Shown here piece after piece: positions 34,790 through 43,927 of a DNA stretch of 64,000 nt. Location: assembly GCF_027923225.1 (NCBI RefSeq), contig NZ_BSDI01000002.1:124001-188000 (forward strand), in the 5' to 3' direction. Each line of letters starts with the position of its first letter. The stretch's first letter is position 1. Origin of the DNA: Phytohabitans aurantiacus. Its GTDB lineage: Bacteria > Actinomycetota > Actinomycetes > Mycobacteriales > Micromonosporaceae. Under the pieces are notes generated by a model. The model was not told the DNA's origin. It made no database searches and saw only the letters and a list, made by a program, of their open reading frames with translations. Both the position numbers and the translations under genes were made by a program.

Positions 34790-36348
34790 CCCGTACCCGC
34801 ATCCTGACCGCGACCCTGCTCGCGATGTTGACCGCGCTCGCACCGGCGACGGTGACCCGGGCCGACGACGCGCTGCCGTACCCCGAACGCGACGACTACC
34901 GCATCAAGGCGCTCCAGCCGGACTTCTGGCCCGACCACGCGGAGATCGCCGGCAACAACACCGGCGGCGTGGCGATGAACCTGGTCTGGGCCCACTGGCA
35001 GCCGACCCGGAAGCAGGCACCCTGCGCCGCGGACGAGGAAACCTACGACGGTTTCTGCTTCCAGGTCCCGACGCAGGTCGACGCCGACATCGCCGACTGG
35101 ACGTCGCGCGGCCTGGTGGTCACCGCCGTCGCGTACGGCGTACCCGCCTGGGCCCGGGCCGGCAAGGAGTGCTCCGCGGCGCCCGGGTTCGACATCTTCT
35201 GCACACCGAACGACGCCGGCGACTACGGCAGGTTCGTCGGGATGCTCGCCCGCCGGTACGACGGGCGGCACGGGCACGGCCGGATCGCCGACGTGGTCGT
35301 CTTCAACGAGGTCAACAGCAACATCTGGTTCGACATCGGCTGCGGCCAGGGCACGCCCTGCGACGTGTCCGCCTGGCTGGAGGAGATCTCCGACAACTAC
35401 AACGCCGCCTACGATCGGGTGACCGCCGAGCAACCCACCGCCAAGGTACTGATCTCACTGGACCACCAGTTCGGCGCGGCACTGCAGCGGCCCAACGCCT
35501 CCGACGCGACGCTCGCCGGCGAGACGGTGCTGGCATCGCTGGCAGCCAAGGCGGGCGACCGGGCGTGGCGGGTCGCGTTCCACCCGTACCCGAAGGACCT
35601 CCGCGACCCGACCTCGGGCCCGGACGACTATCCCTACGTCACCTACGGCAACCTCGGGATCCTGTCCGGCTGGCTGCACGCCAACCACCCGGACAAGCCG
35701 CACGCCTGGGATGTGCAGCTGACCGAGAGCGGCCTCAACTCGGCGCGTCCGTCGAATCCGACGCGCCAGTCCCAGGCCGTCTGCGACTCGTTCCGCAACG
35801 TGCTGGGCACCCCGGGGATCAGCAACTACGTCTACCACCGCATGACCGACCACCCCGACGAGGTGGCTGGCGGGCTGGCCCTGGGTCTTCGGAACCCGGA
35901 CGGCACCGCCAAGCCCGCCTGGGCGACGTGGGCACTGGCCAACCGCGCCGACCTGAGCCCGGCCCAGCTGTCCTGCGGCTTCGAGAACCTTCCGTACACC
36001 CGTCTCGTCCGCGGCTACCACCCATCCCGCGGGCACTGGGCGTCCTCGCGCCTGCTGCCCGCGGGGTTCACCGCCGAAGGCTCCTGGCGCTTGTGGCGCC
36101 GGCAGGTCGCCGGCACCGTGCCGCTGTACGAGTGCAAGGTGGGCGGTCACAACCTGCTGACCCGGGACCCGCGCTGCGAAGGGCAGTTCCCCCTCGGTCC
36201 GGTGGGTCACGTACACACCCAGCCGGTTCCGAACAGCCGGCCGCTGCACCGCTGCCTGGTGCCCGGCAACGGCGACCACTTCATCTCCACCGACCCCCGC
36301 TGCGAGGGTCAGCGTTACGAGGGAACGCTCGGCTGGGCGCCCGCTTGA
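34786..36348 (+). CDS. Secreted glycoside-hydrolase-like protein with CEG repeats
   Basis: A 520-residue exported protein from GTG 34786. The signal peptide ends VTRADD. The middle is a TIM-barrel-like domain with FNEVNS (possible acid/base Glu) and VQLTESGLNS (possible nucleophile), typical of clan-A-type retaining glycosidases, and no clear family. Two C-terminal units (PLYECKVGGHNLLTRDPRCE, then PLHRCLVPGNGDHFISTDPR) match the CEG repeats of the preceding protein. The genes overlap by four bases, so the two products probably act together at the surface. Confidence 0.78.
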   Translation: MTRTRILTATLLAMLTALAPATVTRADDALPYPERDDYRIKALQPDFWPDHAEIAGNNTGGVAMNLVWAHWQPTRKQAPCAADEETYDGFCFQVPTQVDADIADWTSRGLVVTAVAYGVPAWARAGKECSAAPGFDIFCTPNDAGDYGRFVGMLARRYDGRHGHGRIADVVVFNEVNSNIWFDIGCGQGTPCDVSAWLEEISDNYNAAYDRVTAEQPTAKVLISLDHQFGAALQRPNASDATLAGETVLASLAAKAGDRAWRVAFHPYPKDLRDPTSGPDDYPYVTYGNLGILSGWLHANHPDKPHAWDVQLTESGLNSARPSNPTRQSQAVCDSFRNVLGTPGISNYVYHRMTDHPDEVAGGLALGLRNPDGTAKPAWATWALANRADLSPAQLSCGFENLPYTRLVRGYHPSRGHWASSRLLPAGFTAEGSWRLWRRQVAGTVPLYECKVGGHNLLTRDPRCEGQFPLGPVGHVHTQPVPNSRPLHRCLVPGNGDHFISTDPRCEGQRYEGTLGWAPA

Positions 36349-37336
36349 CCGGACGCGGCTCACCCGGAGGCGTGTGGGTGAACGTCGCGCGGTAGTCGCG
36401 TGGCCGGTGGCCGGCCAGGCGGGTGAAGATGGCGCTGAACGTTCCGGGGTCGCGGTAGCCGACATCGGCGGCGATGCTGGCGACCGTCCGCTCGGTGGTC
36501 TCGAGCAGGTGTTTCGCCCTGCGCACCCGTTCCGCCTGCAGGTATCCGAGCGGGGTCTGGCCGGTCTCGGCGCGAAAGCGCCGCAGGAGGGTCCGGGTGC
36601 CGACGTGGAACGTCGCGGCGAGCAGTTCGAGGTCGTAGCGCTCGCGCATGTTCTGGTCCAGCCAGCGTTTGACGCCTTGCGAGAACTGGCTGCCGGTGGC
36701 CGGCAACAGGTCCGGGTCGACGTACGGAGCCTGGCTGGACCGCGCATCGTCGACGAGCGCGACACGGGCGGTGGCGCGGGCGACGCGGCTGCCGTTGTGC
36801 TCGCGGATGAGGTCGAGGGCGAAGTCGTACATCGCGCTGAACGCGCCTGTCGTGGTCACGCCGCTGTCGGTGACCACGAGTTTCTCCGGCCGGACGTCGG
36901 TGCCGGGGCAACGGTCAGCCAGCCGGTCGGCGAACAGCCACGAGGTCGTCGACTCTCGCCCGCTGAGCAGGCCGGCATCCGCCAGTAGGAACGCGCCGAC
37001 ACAGATCGAAACCAGCGCGACTCCCGACTGCGAGCTTGATCTGATGGTTTCGATCTCCGGCCGGAGCGACGTGAGTGTCGCGTCCAGGTCGAGTCCGGGG
37101 TGCAGCTCGAACCCGGGCACGACGAGGATATCGACCTGCCGCACCGGCACGACCGTGATCGCCGCGCCACCGGAGGCGACCACGCGCCGCCGCGGCGACA
37201 GGATCGACACCTCATACAGCGGATCCGTGGTCGCGGCGATGTGCGAGGCCACGGTGAGCAGGTCGGGAACTCCGAAGACCTCTGACGCGAAGCATCCCGG
37301 GTAGGCGAGCACACCGACACGGAGTGGGGCCACCAT
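36281..37336 (-). CDS. GlxA-type AraC regulator
   Basis: A 351-residue regulator with an N-terminal DJ-1/PfpI-like domain (LRVGVLAYPGCFASEVFGVP; SICVGAFLLADAGLLSGREST) and a C-terminal AraC double HTH (ERYDLELLAATFHVGTRTLL, then VASIAADVGYRDPGTFSAIF). ATG 37336 is used rather than 37390. It sits divergent from a dienelactone hydrolase gene and likely controls it. Its 3' end overlaps the convergent hydrolase-like gene by 68 bases. Confidence 0.9.
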   Translation of the reverse strand: MVAPLRVGVLAYPGCFASEVFGVPDLLTVASHIAATTDPLYEVSILSPRRRVVASGGAAITVVPVRQVDILVVPGFELHPGLDLDATLTSLRPEIETIRSSSQSGVALVSICVGAFLLADAGLLSGRESTTSWLFADRLADRCPGTDVRPEKLVVTDSGVTTTGAFSAMYDFALDLIREHNGSRVARATARVALVDDARSSQAPYVDPDLLPATGSQFSQGVKRWLDQNMRERYDLELLAATFHVGTRTLLRRFRAETGQTPLGYLQAERVRRAKHLLETTERTVASIAADVGYRDPGTFSAIFTRLAGHRPRDYRATFTHTPPGEPRPVKRAPSRAFPRNADPRSGGRWR

Positions 37337-37410
37337 GGTGGCGAGATTACCCAGACATGTGGCGATCTCGCCACTGGCCGGGCCGGACACTCCGGGCCGA
37401 CGATGCCGCT

Positions 37411-38247
37411 ATGGCGATTAGCGAACCGCAGGCGGGCGACGCTCTCGCGGACTTCTCGAAGCGGCTCGTCGATATCGGGGGTGTCAGCAAGACCGTCTAC
37501 GTCGGCGGGTCCGGGCCGGCTGTCGTGCTGATGCCGGAGATGCCCGGCATCAGCCCGGACGTCGTCCGCTTGGCGCGCTGGATCCGAGACGCGGGATTCA
37601 CGGTCTACCTTCCGTCGCTGTTCGGTGTCGACGGCGCCGTCCCCACCACAGCCGACGCGGAGAAGGTGGTGCGCCGTGCTTGCGTCAGCGCCGAGTTCCG
37701 CGCGTTCGCCGGTGGCGGCACGAGCCCGGTCACGGCCTGGCTTCGAGGCTTGGCCAGGACGGCGCTGACCGAGTGCGGCGGCCCTGGCGTGGGAGCGATC
37801 GGGCTGTGCTTCACCGGGAACTTCGCGCTCACCATGACACTCGAACCGGCCGTCATCGCGCCGGTGGTCAACCATCCCTCTCTGCCACTGGACGACCCCG
37901 CCGGATTGGAGATCAGCGACGAGGACGCCGCGATGGTCCGCGAGCGCGTCGAGCGTGACGGACTGAAGGTACTGGCCTACCGCTTCGACAACGACCGCTG
38001 GTGTACCGGCCAACGGTTCGCCGCCTACCAGGCGCTCCTGGGCGACGCGTTCGACGGACGCGTCATCGCGGGGGAGACGGCCAACCCGGAGCCACCCCCA
38101 TTCTTCCGCGATGTCGTCGGCTCCCCCCACAGCGTCGTCACGGCCCACCTCGTCAACCAGCAGGGACACCCCACACTGCGCGCCAGGGACGAAATCCTGG
38201 CCTTCCTCGCCGAACGGCTACCTGCCGCCGGCGGTGGTGGAGTGTGA
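37411..38247 (+). CDS. Dienelactone hydrolase family protein
   Basis: A 278-residue alpha/beta-hydrolase of the DLH family. VGAIGLCFTGNFALTMTLEP gives Cys as nucleophile (GxCxG), and the end HGHP-like VNQQGHPTLRARDEILAFL holds the His position. It would open lactones or related esters. It is preceded by a divergent GlxA-type regulator, a pairing common in actinomycetes. There is little else nearby to define the pathway. Confidence 0.86.
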   Translation: MAISEPQAGDALADFSKRLVDIGGVSKTVYVGGSGPAVVLMPEMPGISPDVVRLARWIRDAGFTVYLPSLFGVDGAVPTTADAEKVVRRACVSAEFRAFAGGGTSPVTAWLRGLARTALTECGGPGVGAIGLCFTGNFALTMTLEPAVIAPVVNHPSLPLDDPAGLEISDEDAAMVRERVERDGLKVLAYRFDNDRWCTGQRFAAYQALLGDAFDGRVIAGETANPEPPPFFRDVVGSPHSVVTAHLVNQQGHPTLRARDEILAFLAERLPAAGGGGV

Positions 38248-38423
38248 ACTCCCGGAGGTGGCGGTCGGCGTCACGTCGATGCCCGCGATCCTCAAGCTCG
38301 GCCGGGACATCTACCCGACCCTCGACGGCGACCACCGGCTCGACCTGGCCGCCTCGCACACCGTCGCGGGCGGCCGAGGTGCTCGCGAGCCTCGAAGAAA
38401 TCACCGGCGTGCGGACGGCGTAA
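38248..38423 (+). pseudogene. Decayed gene end
   Basis: After the DLH stop, one frame reads LPEVAVGVTSMPAILKLGRD, then IYPTLDGDHRLDLAASHTVA, and the neighbouring frame continues AAEVLASLEEITGVRTA to a stop at 38423. The two halves join sensibly across one frameshift near 38360. No start codon region or family is recognised. It is listed as a relic. Confidence 0.4.
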
Positions 38424-38444
38424 CGATGGGGAAGGCGTTGCCGC

Positions 38445-38813
38445 TCATTTGCCCGGCCCCTGGCCCCAGTAGACCGCGAACAGGAACAGGCCGAGGACGA
38501 ACGTCATCGTCAATCCGACAGCCCATCCGATCAGCAGGCCGATGCCCAAGCCCCGCTTGCGCCCGGCCATCCACACGATGCTGACCGGGAGGCACACGAG
38601 GCCCAGAATCGCCTCCGCGACCGGCCCGGCCAGCATCAGGCGGAACGGGCCGTCGCCCACTGCGCCGACGAACCCGGCGACACCGATGATGCCAGCGACG
38701 ACGTGCCCAAGGATGGCCGCGCCGATGCCAAGCGCCACCATGCCCGGCCGGGTCATCCGCTCATCCGGCAGCGGCTCCGGCACAGTCCACTGTGGCGAGA
38801 ACTGCGACGTCAT
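38445..38813 (-). CDS. Small membrane protein
   Basis: A 122-residue protein read from ATG 38813. It has a hydrophilic N-terminus (SPQWTVPEPLPDERMTR), then three or four membrane helices (MVALGIGAAILGHVVAGIIG; AEAILGLVCLPVSIVWM; GIGLLIGWAVGLTMTFVLGL). No family is recognised. Downstream of it on the same strand is empty. It lies 100 bases from the ABC permease end and is not obviously linked with it. Confidence 0.75.
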   Translation of the reverse strand: MTSQFSPQWTVPEPLPDERMTRPGMVALGIGAAILGHVVAGIIGVAGFVGAVGDGPFRLMLAGPVAEAILGLVCLPVSIVWMAGRKRGLGIGLLIGWAVGLTMTFVLGLFLFAVYWGQGPGK

Positions 38814-38913
38814 GCGCCCGCCCGAGCGGGGCGGCCCCCGACTGGGTACATGGCCTGGAGCGTAACGTTCGTAACCCGCTCCCGGCCCGCTTGCGGACGG
38901 CATGGTGCCCCGG

Positions 38914-39903
38914 TCAGGCGATGCGCCGGATGCGGCGGATGGCGAGGTAGAGCAGCAGGGCCGCCGCGGCGACGAAGATGCCGGCCTCGATGGCCTGGAA
39001 GAGCCAGAACCGGTCGCCGGGCTGGTAGAGCTGCCAGTTGTACGACCCGGGCGTGATGCCGAGGTCCGAGCCGCAGGCCGCGCCCGGGCCGGTCGCGTCC
39101 GGGGCGCAGGCGATCTGGGCGTTGGAGGTGAGCATCTTGCCCGTGGGGTCCCGGATTCCGTACGAGAGAATCCAGTCCTGTGCCGCCGGGTTGGTCTGCA
39201 CGGTGGCGTCCTTGACCGGGTACGTGAGGACACGCGCCGGCAGGTAGTGCGGCCGGGCCAGCGTGGCGAGGGCGATCCGCAGGCCGACGAAGCCGGTGAG
39301 CGTTGCCGTCATCGCCGGCAGCACCTTGGGCCAGACCGTGCCGGCGAAGAACCCGAGCGCCACCGCGAACAGGGTGTAGCCGATCGGCGCGAGGCCTTGC
39401 ATGTCGAAGAAGAAGACGTTGAACCGGCCGTGCTGCCCGGCCTCACTGATCGGGGTCAGCCACCACGACGTGCCCAGGCCGTAGGCGACCGAGGCGACGA
39501 GCGCGCCGGCGCCCAGCAGTCCGAACTTGACCAGCGCCCAACGGCGTCGGCCGACGCCCTGGGTCCAGACCATCCGGTGGGTGCCGGCCTCGACCTCGCG
39601 GGCGACCAGCGGGGCGCCCCAGAAGAGCCCGACCAGCAGCGGCAGGACCAGGAACAGGATGCCGACCATGCTCATCGTGCCGTACTGGTTGTTGAACGCG
39701 ACCGATGCCCGGCCGCAGGTGTCCGCGTTCGCGGCGATGACCGAATCCGTGCCCAGCTTGCGCACGCAATCGGCCAGCCCCAGATCGGTGAAGGTGTGCC
39801 GCATCGCCAGGCCGGTGGGAATCATGAACGCGGCCAGCAGCGCCAGCCCGATCGCGGTGACCAGCGCCTGCTTGCGGTGCTGCCGCCAGGTCAACCAGAT
39901 CAC
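38914..39903 (-). CDS. ABC transporter permease
   Basis: A 329-residue permease from GTG 39903, in the opposite order to DrrAB. It has six helices, begins VIWLTWRQHRKQALVTAIGL and includes APLVAREVEAGTHRMVWTQG, as in actinomycete transporters near response regulators. A large loop contains cysteine pairs (IACAPDATGPGAACG), probably outside. It is translationally coupled to its ATPase by a GTGA overlap. The neighbouring two-component system likely controls it. Confidence 0.88.
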   Translation of the reverse strand: MIWLTWRQHRKQALVTAIGLALLAAFMIPTGLAMRHTFTDLGLADCVRKLGTDSVIAANADTCGRASVAFNNQYGTMSMVGILFLVLPLLVGLFWGAPLVAREVEAGTHRMVWTQGVGRRRWALVKFGLLGAGALVASVAYGLGTSWWLTPISEAGQHGRFNVFFFDMQGLAPIGYTLFAVALGFFAGTVWPKVLPAMTATLTGFVGLRIALATLARPHYLPARVLTYPVKDATVQTNPAAQDWILSYGIRDPTGKMLTSNAQIACAPDATGPGAACGSDLGITPGSYNWQLYQPGDRFWLFQAIEAGIFVAAAALLLYLAIRRIRRIA

Positions 39904-40622
39904 GCCGACGCCCCCTTCGCGAGGTGGCGCAGGACAAGGTCCTCCACGGTCACGTGCCGGTGCTCGCCGATCAGGGTGTCGACGCTGCCGCTGAGACGTA
40001 CCTCGGAGGCGTCCAGCACGATCAGGTAGTCGCAGGTCCGTTCGAGGTCGGCGAGGATGTGCGAGGACAGCAGCACCGTGGTGCCGGTCTCGGCGACGAT
40101 GCCCATCAGCGCGTCGAGGAACTCGCGGCGGGCCAGCGGGTCGATGCTCGCGACCGGCTCGTCGAGCAGCAGCAGCCGGGGGCGCTTCGCCATCGCCAGG
40201 GCGAGCGCGACCTGTGCGCGCTGGCCGCCCGACAGCCGGCCGACCGGCTTGTCCCGTGGGATGGCGATCTGCTCGAGTCTGCGGTGGGCCAGCGCCAGGT
40301 CGAAGCGCCGGTTCAGCCGGGAACCCATCGTGAACAGTTCGTCGGCCGTGAAGTCCCGGTACAGCGGCGTGTCCTGGGCCACGAACCCGACCTGTGACAG
40401 CACAGAGGTGTTGTCGTAGGGCGCCTGCCCGAGTACCCGAATCACGCCGGCGTCGGGGCGCAACAGGCCGACGGCCAGGTGCAGCAGCGTGCTCTTGCCC
40501 GCGCCGTTCGGGCCGACGAGCGCGGCCACCCTCCCCGCGGGCAGCCGCAGCGAGCAGTCCCGCAGCGCCCACGTCCGCCCGTACCGTTTCCCTAGTTGCT
40601 CGGTCTCGAGCACGATCTCCAT
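39900..40622 (-). CDS. ABC transporter ATPase
   Basis: A 240-residue ATPase: GPNGAGKSTLLHLAVG, signature LSGGQRAQVALALAMA, Walker B LLLLDEPVASIDPLARREF and the H-loop SSHIL. It pairs with the adjacent permease in an ABC-2-type exporter. ATG 40622 is taken as start. A divergent OmpR-type regulator begins 121 bases away, so shared control is likely. Confidence 0.92.
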   Translation of the reverse strand: MEIVLETEQLGKRYGRTWALRDCSLRLPAGRVAALVGPNGAGKSTLLHLAVGLLRPDAGVIRVLGQAPYDNTSVLSQVGFVAQDTPLYRDFTADELFTMGSRLNRRFDLALAHRRLEQIAIPRDKPVGRLSGGQRAQVALALAMAKRPRLLLLDEPVASIDPLARREFLDALMGIVAETGTTVLLSSHILADLERTCDYLIVLDASEVRLSGSVDTLIGEHRHVTVEDLVLRHLAKGASA

Positions 40623-40743
40623 CGCGGGTCCTCTCGTCCTTGTCCAAGTGGTTGCGGGTATCGGTTCTACGCAGACCCCGGTGTCAGCACGGTGTCGGCG
40701 AGTGACACCGTGTCGACACCTACGGCCTGGCATGGTGGGGGCT

Positions 40744-41406
40744 ATGCGCGTACTGGTCGTCGAGGATTTCGAGGTGCTGGCCCGTACGGTTGGCACCGGA
40801 CTGCGGCGCGAGGGCATGGCCGTCGACGTGGTGCTCGACGGCGACGCGGCGCTCGAAAGCATCGCGGTGACCAGCTACGACGTGGTGGTACTCGACCGGG
40901 ATCTGCCCGGCGCGCCGGGCGACGAGGTGTGCCGGCGGATCGTGGACGAGCACCCGGCGACCCGGGTGCTGATGCTGACCGCGGCCAGCACCGTGCAGCA
41001 GCGGGTCGACGGCCTGGGGCTGGGCGCCGACGACTACCTGCCCAAGCCGTTCGACTTCGCTGAGTTGGTGGCCCGCATCCGGGCGCTGGGCCGCCGCCCG
41101 GGCGCCGCCCTGCCCCCGATCCTGACCGACGGTGAGTTGACCCTCGACCCGAGCCGCCGGGTGGCGACCCGGGCCGGGCGGCGACTCGATCTGAGCCCGA
41201 AGGAGTTCGCGGTGCTGGAGTGCCTGCTCGCCGCGCATGGCCGACTGGTGTCCGCGGAGGAGTTACTGGAACGGGTCTGGGACGAGGCCGCCGACCCGTT
41301 CACCACCGCGGTGAAGACGACCATCCGCCGGCTGCGGGCCAAGCTGGGCGAGCCGCCGGTCATCCACACCGTGCGCGAGGGCGGCTACCGGATCGGTACC
41401 CCGTGA
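40744..41406 (+). CDS. OmpR-family response regulator
   Basis: A 220-residue regulator. The receiver has the acidic pair in VVEDFE, phospho-Asp in VVVLDRDLPG, and Lys in YLPKPFD. The winged helix is LDLSPKEFAVLECLLAAHGR, ending VIHTVREGGYRIGTP. It overlaps the sensor kinase start by GTGA. It is divergent from an ABC exporter operon that it may activate. Confidence 0.94.
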   Translation: MRVLVVEDFEVLARTVGTGLRREGMAVDVVLDGDAALESIAVTSYDVVVLDRDLPGAPGDEVCRRIVDEHPATRVLMLTAASTVQQRVDGLGLGADDYLPKPFDFAELVARIRALGRRPGAALPPILTDGELTLDPSRRVATRAGRRLDLSPKEFAVLECLLAAHGRLVSAEELLERVWDEAADPFTTAVKTTIRRLRAKLGEPPVIHTVREGGYRIGTP

Positions 41407-42506
41407 TCGGGCGCCGGTGGATTCCCCGCCGCAGCCTGCACCTGCAGCTCACCCTGCTGTACGCCGTACCGTTCCTGATCACCGGCGTCGTGCTGCTCGC
41501 GATCCCGTTGCTGGGCACCGAGGAGACCGCTCCCGCCGATCCGGCCGCAGGCCCCGGATCAGGCGGCCAGCGCCACCTCGACGGGCAGCTCACCACCTCG
41601 GCGGTGAGCATCGTGGCCCTGGTGGTCGTCTCGGTGGCCCTCGGCTGGTTCGTGGCCGGCCGGTTCCTGCACCCGCTGCGTACCATCACCGCCACGGCCC
41701 GCGACATCTCCGCCACCAACCTGCACCGGCGCCTGGGCCGCACCGGGCTGCACGACGAGTTCACCGAGCTCGCCGAAACCCTGGACGACCTGTTCGAGCG
41801 GCTGGAGAGTTCGTTCGACGCCCAACGCTACTTCGTCGCGAACGCCTCACACGAGTTGCGGACCCCACTGACCGCCGAGCGCACAGTGCTGCAGGTAGCA
41901 CTGGCCGATCCCGGCGCCACCACCGACACATTGAGGGCCGCCTGCCACGAGGTCCTCGCGCTAGGCGAACAGCAGGAACGGCTCATCGGGGCACTACTCA
42001 CGCTGGCCGAAGGCCAGCAGCCCCCACACGTACGCGCAGCGGTCGACCTGGCCGACATGGCCACCGAGGCTTACGCCTCCCGATGGCCAGAGGCCGAGCG
42101 CCGAGGTCTCACAGTCGAGGCACAGACAGGGCCGGCGCCGGTATCGGGCGATCCCGCCCTGATCGAGCGCCTGGTCACCAACCTGATCGACAACGCGGTC
42201 CGGCACAACACCGCCGGTGGGTGGATCCGCATCGTCACCGAGTCGGCCGACGACCGCAGCGTCATCCGCGTGGCCAACTCCGGCCCGGTGATCCCGCCGG
42301 CCGAGCTGGAGACCCTGTTTCAGCCATTCCGCCAACTGGGCGGCCGCCGCACCCGCCAGGGCCACGGTCTGGGGCTGGCCATAGTCCGCGCGATCGCCAC
42401 CTCCCACGGCGCCTCGATCACCGCCCGCCCGCAGCCCGCCGGCGGCCTCGACATCGAGGTCGACTTTCCCGCTGCCAGGCACCAACCGGCGATACCCGAA
42501 ATTTGA
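41403..42506 (+). CDS. Sensor histidine kinase
   Basis: A 367-residue kinase from GTG 41403. Two membrane helices flank a short outer loop of about 40 residues (LGTEETAPADPAAGPGSGGQ), then HAMP, H-box NASHELRTPL, N-box NLIDNAVRHN and G-box GHGLGLAIVRAIA. The small sensor loop suggests sensing within the membrane, as in cell-envelope-stress systems paired with ABC exporters. It signals to the OmpR-type protein encoded just upstream. Confidence 0.93.
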   Translation: MIGRRWIPRRSLHLQLTLLYAVPFLITGVVLLAIPLLGTEETAPADPAAGPGSGGQRHLDGQLTTSAVSIVALVVVSVALGWFVAGRFLHPLRTITATARDISATNLHRRLGRTGLHDEFTELAETLDDLFERLESSFDAQRYFVANASHELRTPLTAERTVLQVALADPGATTDTLRAACHEVLALGEQQERLIGALLTLAEGQQPPHVRAAVDLADMATEAYASRWPEAERRGLTVEAQTGPAPVSGDPALIERLVTNLIDNAVRHNTAGGWIRIVTESADDRSVIRVANSGPVIPPAELETLFQPFRQLGGRRTRQGHGLGLAIVRAIATSHGASITARPQPAGGLDIEVDFPAARHQPAIPEI

Positions 42507-42590
42507 GGAACCCGACGGCCTCCAGATGCCAGCTACTCGATGACGGCATCGTGCGCCGAGTCGCGCCTTCACGATGTGTCGTGTAAATGG

Positions 42591-42613
42591 TGACATTGAG
42601 GTATGACATTGTG
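42591..42613. repeat. Direct repeat in AT-rich intergenic stretch
   Basis: TGACATTGAG (42591-42600) and TGACATTGTG (42604-42613) are tandem copies 13 bases apart. They lie in a 235-base low-G+C gap (42507-42741) between the kinase and a small secreted-protein gene. The spacing is about one helical turn plus, as seen for some regulator sites. No binding protein is identifiable. Confidence 0.4.
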
Positions 42614-42741
42614 TAGCGCAATATGAGTTATTGGTAATGCTCTATTTGGTGCGTGCTTTCGAGTCCCCGTCCGTCTAACATTGGGGTTGCAGTCAGCTAC
42701 ACGCCGTGAGTGCATTTTCCCCCTTTGCGTCTGGAGTAGAC

Positions 42742-43179
42742 ATGCCTCAAGTCCGTTCTTCCCGCTTCGCCCGCCTGTTGGCCGCAAGCGTCGCCGGCGT
42801 GGCCGCAGTGGCCCTGCTCCCCGCCGCCAGCGCCCAGGCGGGCACGGCCCCGTTCACCGTGTCGGTCAAAGGTGGCTACAACGACACCCAGTCCCTCGGC
42901 ACCGCCACCGGCAGCGTGACGGGAGTGACGGGGAGCACCGAGGCGAGCTACTCGGTGACGCTTTGTGGGCAGAGCACCTACCCGAGTGCGCGTGTAACCA
43001 TCCAAGGAGGAACCGCCACAGCCGCCCACACCGTCTACTACCAGAACTGCGAGACCTTCAGCGGCAACCTTGTCTCCAGCTACGGATTCACCAACGTCCA
43101 GGTCACCGTGTCCGGATCAACCTTCTACCCGGGCAACCAGTACACCACGTACTACAAGACCAAGACGGTGTACTTCTGA
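42742..43179 (+). CDS. Small secreted beta-rich protein
   Basis: A 145-residue exported protein. ATG 42742 follows CTGGAG. The signal peptide (LLAASVAGVAAVALLPAASA) ends AQA. The mature 115 residues are Ser/Thr/Tyr-rich with two cysteines (SVTLCGQST; YYQNCETFS) and alternating beta strands, possibly an Ig-like fold. It is not recognised. An AT-rich promoter region precedes it. Confidence 0.78.
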   Translation: MPQVRSSRFARLLAASVAGVAAVALLPAASAQAGTAPFTVSVKGGYNDTQSLGTATGSVTGVTGSTEASYSVTLCGQSTYPSARVTIQGGTATAAHTVYYQNCETFSGNLVSSYGFTNVQVTVSGSTFYPGNQYTTYYKTKTVYF

Positions 43180-43189
43180 TCGACGCATC

Positions 43190-43310
43190 ATGAAACAGGT
43201 CGTCCACCTACTTGCTGGTCTTCCCGGCTCCGGCAAATCGACCCACGCACGGGACTGGAGAAGGACGGCATCACACGACTATCGGTCGGTGAAGAGCCAG
43301 TAGGCTCCCC
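43190..43310 (+). pseudogene. Truncated P-loop kinase
   Basis: Begins MKQVVHLLAGLPGSGKSTHA, a clear Walker A of a predicted small kinase, then fails. A one-base frame shift near 43255 would restore the frame TGLEKDGITRLSVGEE, which continues the family pattern, but the gene then stops where the barstar gene begins. Only about 40 of the usual 150 or more residues remain. Confidence 0.65.
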
Positions 43311-43312
43311 TG

Positions 43313-43873
43313 GTGACAGTGTTCGATCTTGAGGTTGACGCAGGCCGGCTCGACTTTCGCCTCATGGTCAACGGTGCCGTGACACTCTTCTGGCGCACGC
43401 CCTTGTTCGCCGAGGCCATCAGATGGATGAGTCAGCACGGCTACCGCATCGTGAGTCTCGACGCGAACCTCTGGACGTCCGACGACGATCTGCATCGTGA
43501 GATCGCGGCGGCGCTTGATTTTCCGGACTATTACGGACGTAACCTCAACGCCCTCAACGACTGCATGCGCGACGTCGTGGACTATGCGTATGGCACCACG
43601 CGAGACGCCACTGGCCTGCTGATGACGTTCTCCGGCTACGACGCCTTCGCGCGGGAGCGTCCACAAACGGCCCAGATCGTGCTCGACATCATGGCGGATC
43701 AAGCGCGCTGCGCCATGCTGACCGGACACCGGATCCTTTGTCTGGTGCAGAGCAACGACCCCAACATCACCTTCGAGCCGGTTGGAGCCGCGCCCGTGTC
43801 GTGGAATCACGCGGAGTGGTTCGACGACCAACGCCAACCCGGCTCGGCTCCGCACCGGCTCTTCACCGAGTAA
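43313..43873 (+). CDS. Barstar-family protein
   Basis: A 186-residue protein from GTG 43313. The core LDFPDYYGRNLNALNDCMRD is the barstar signature, flanked by an N-terminal extension of about 60 residues. Barstar proteins inhibit extracellular ribonucleases such as barnase. No barnase-like gene lies beside it, so it may act on an RNase encoded elsewhere or serve as a solitary immunity protein. Residues after 150 are poorly conserved in kind. Confidence 0.85.
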   Translation: MTVFDLEVDAGRLDFRLMVNGAVTLFWRTPLFAEAIRWMSQHGYRIVSLDANLWTSDDDLHREIAAALDFPDYYGRNLNALNDCMRDVVDYAYGTTRDATGLLMTFSGYDAFARERPQTAQIVLDIMADQARCAMLTGHRILCLVQSNDPNITFEPVGAAPVSWNHAEWFDDQRQPGSAPHRLFTE

Positions 43874-43927
43874 CTCCAGCCGAGTAGGTGCGCGGTGATC
43901 GCGGGTTCGTGCGGGTACCTTCAGGCT

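Noticed and set aside
35455..36765. A 436-codon minus-strand frame
   Set aside because: It overlaps the secreted hydrolase-like and GlxA-type genes in a shadow frame and shows no domain.
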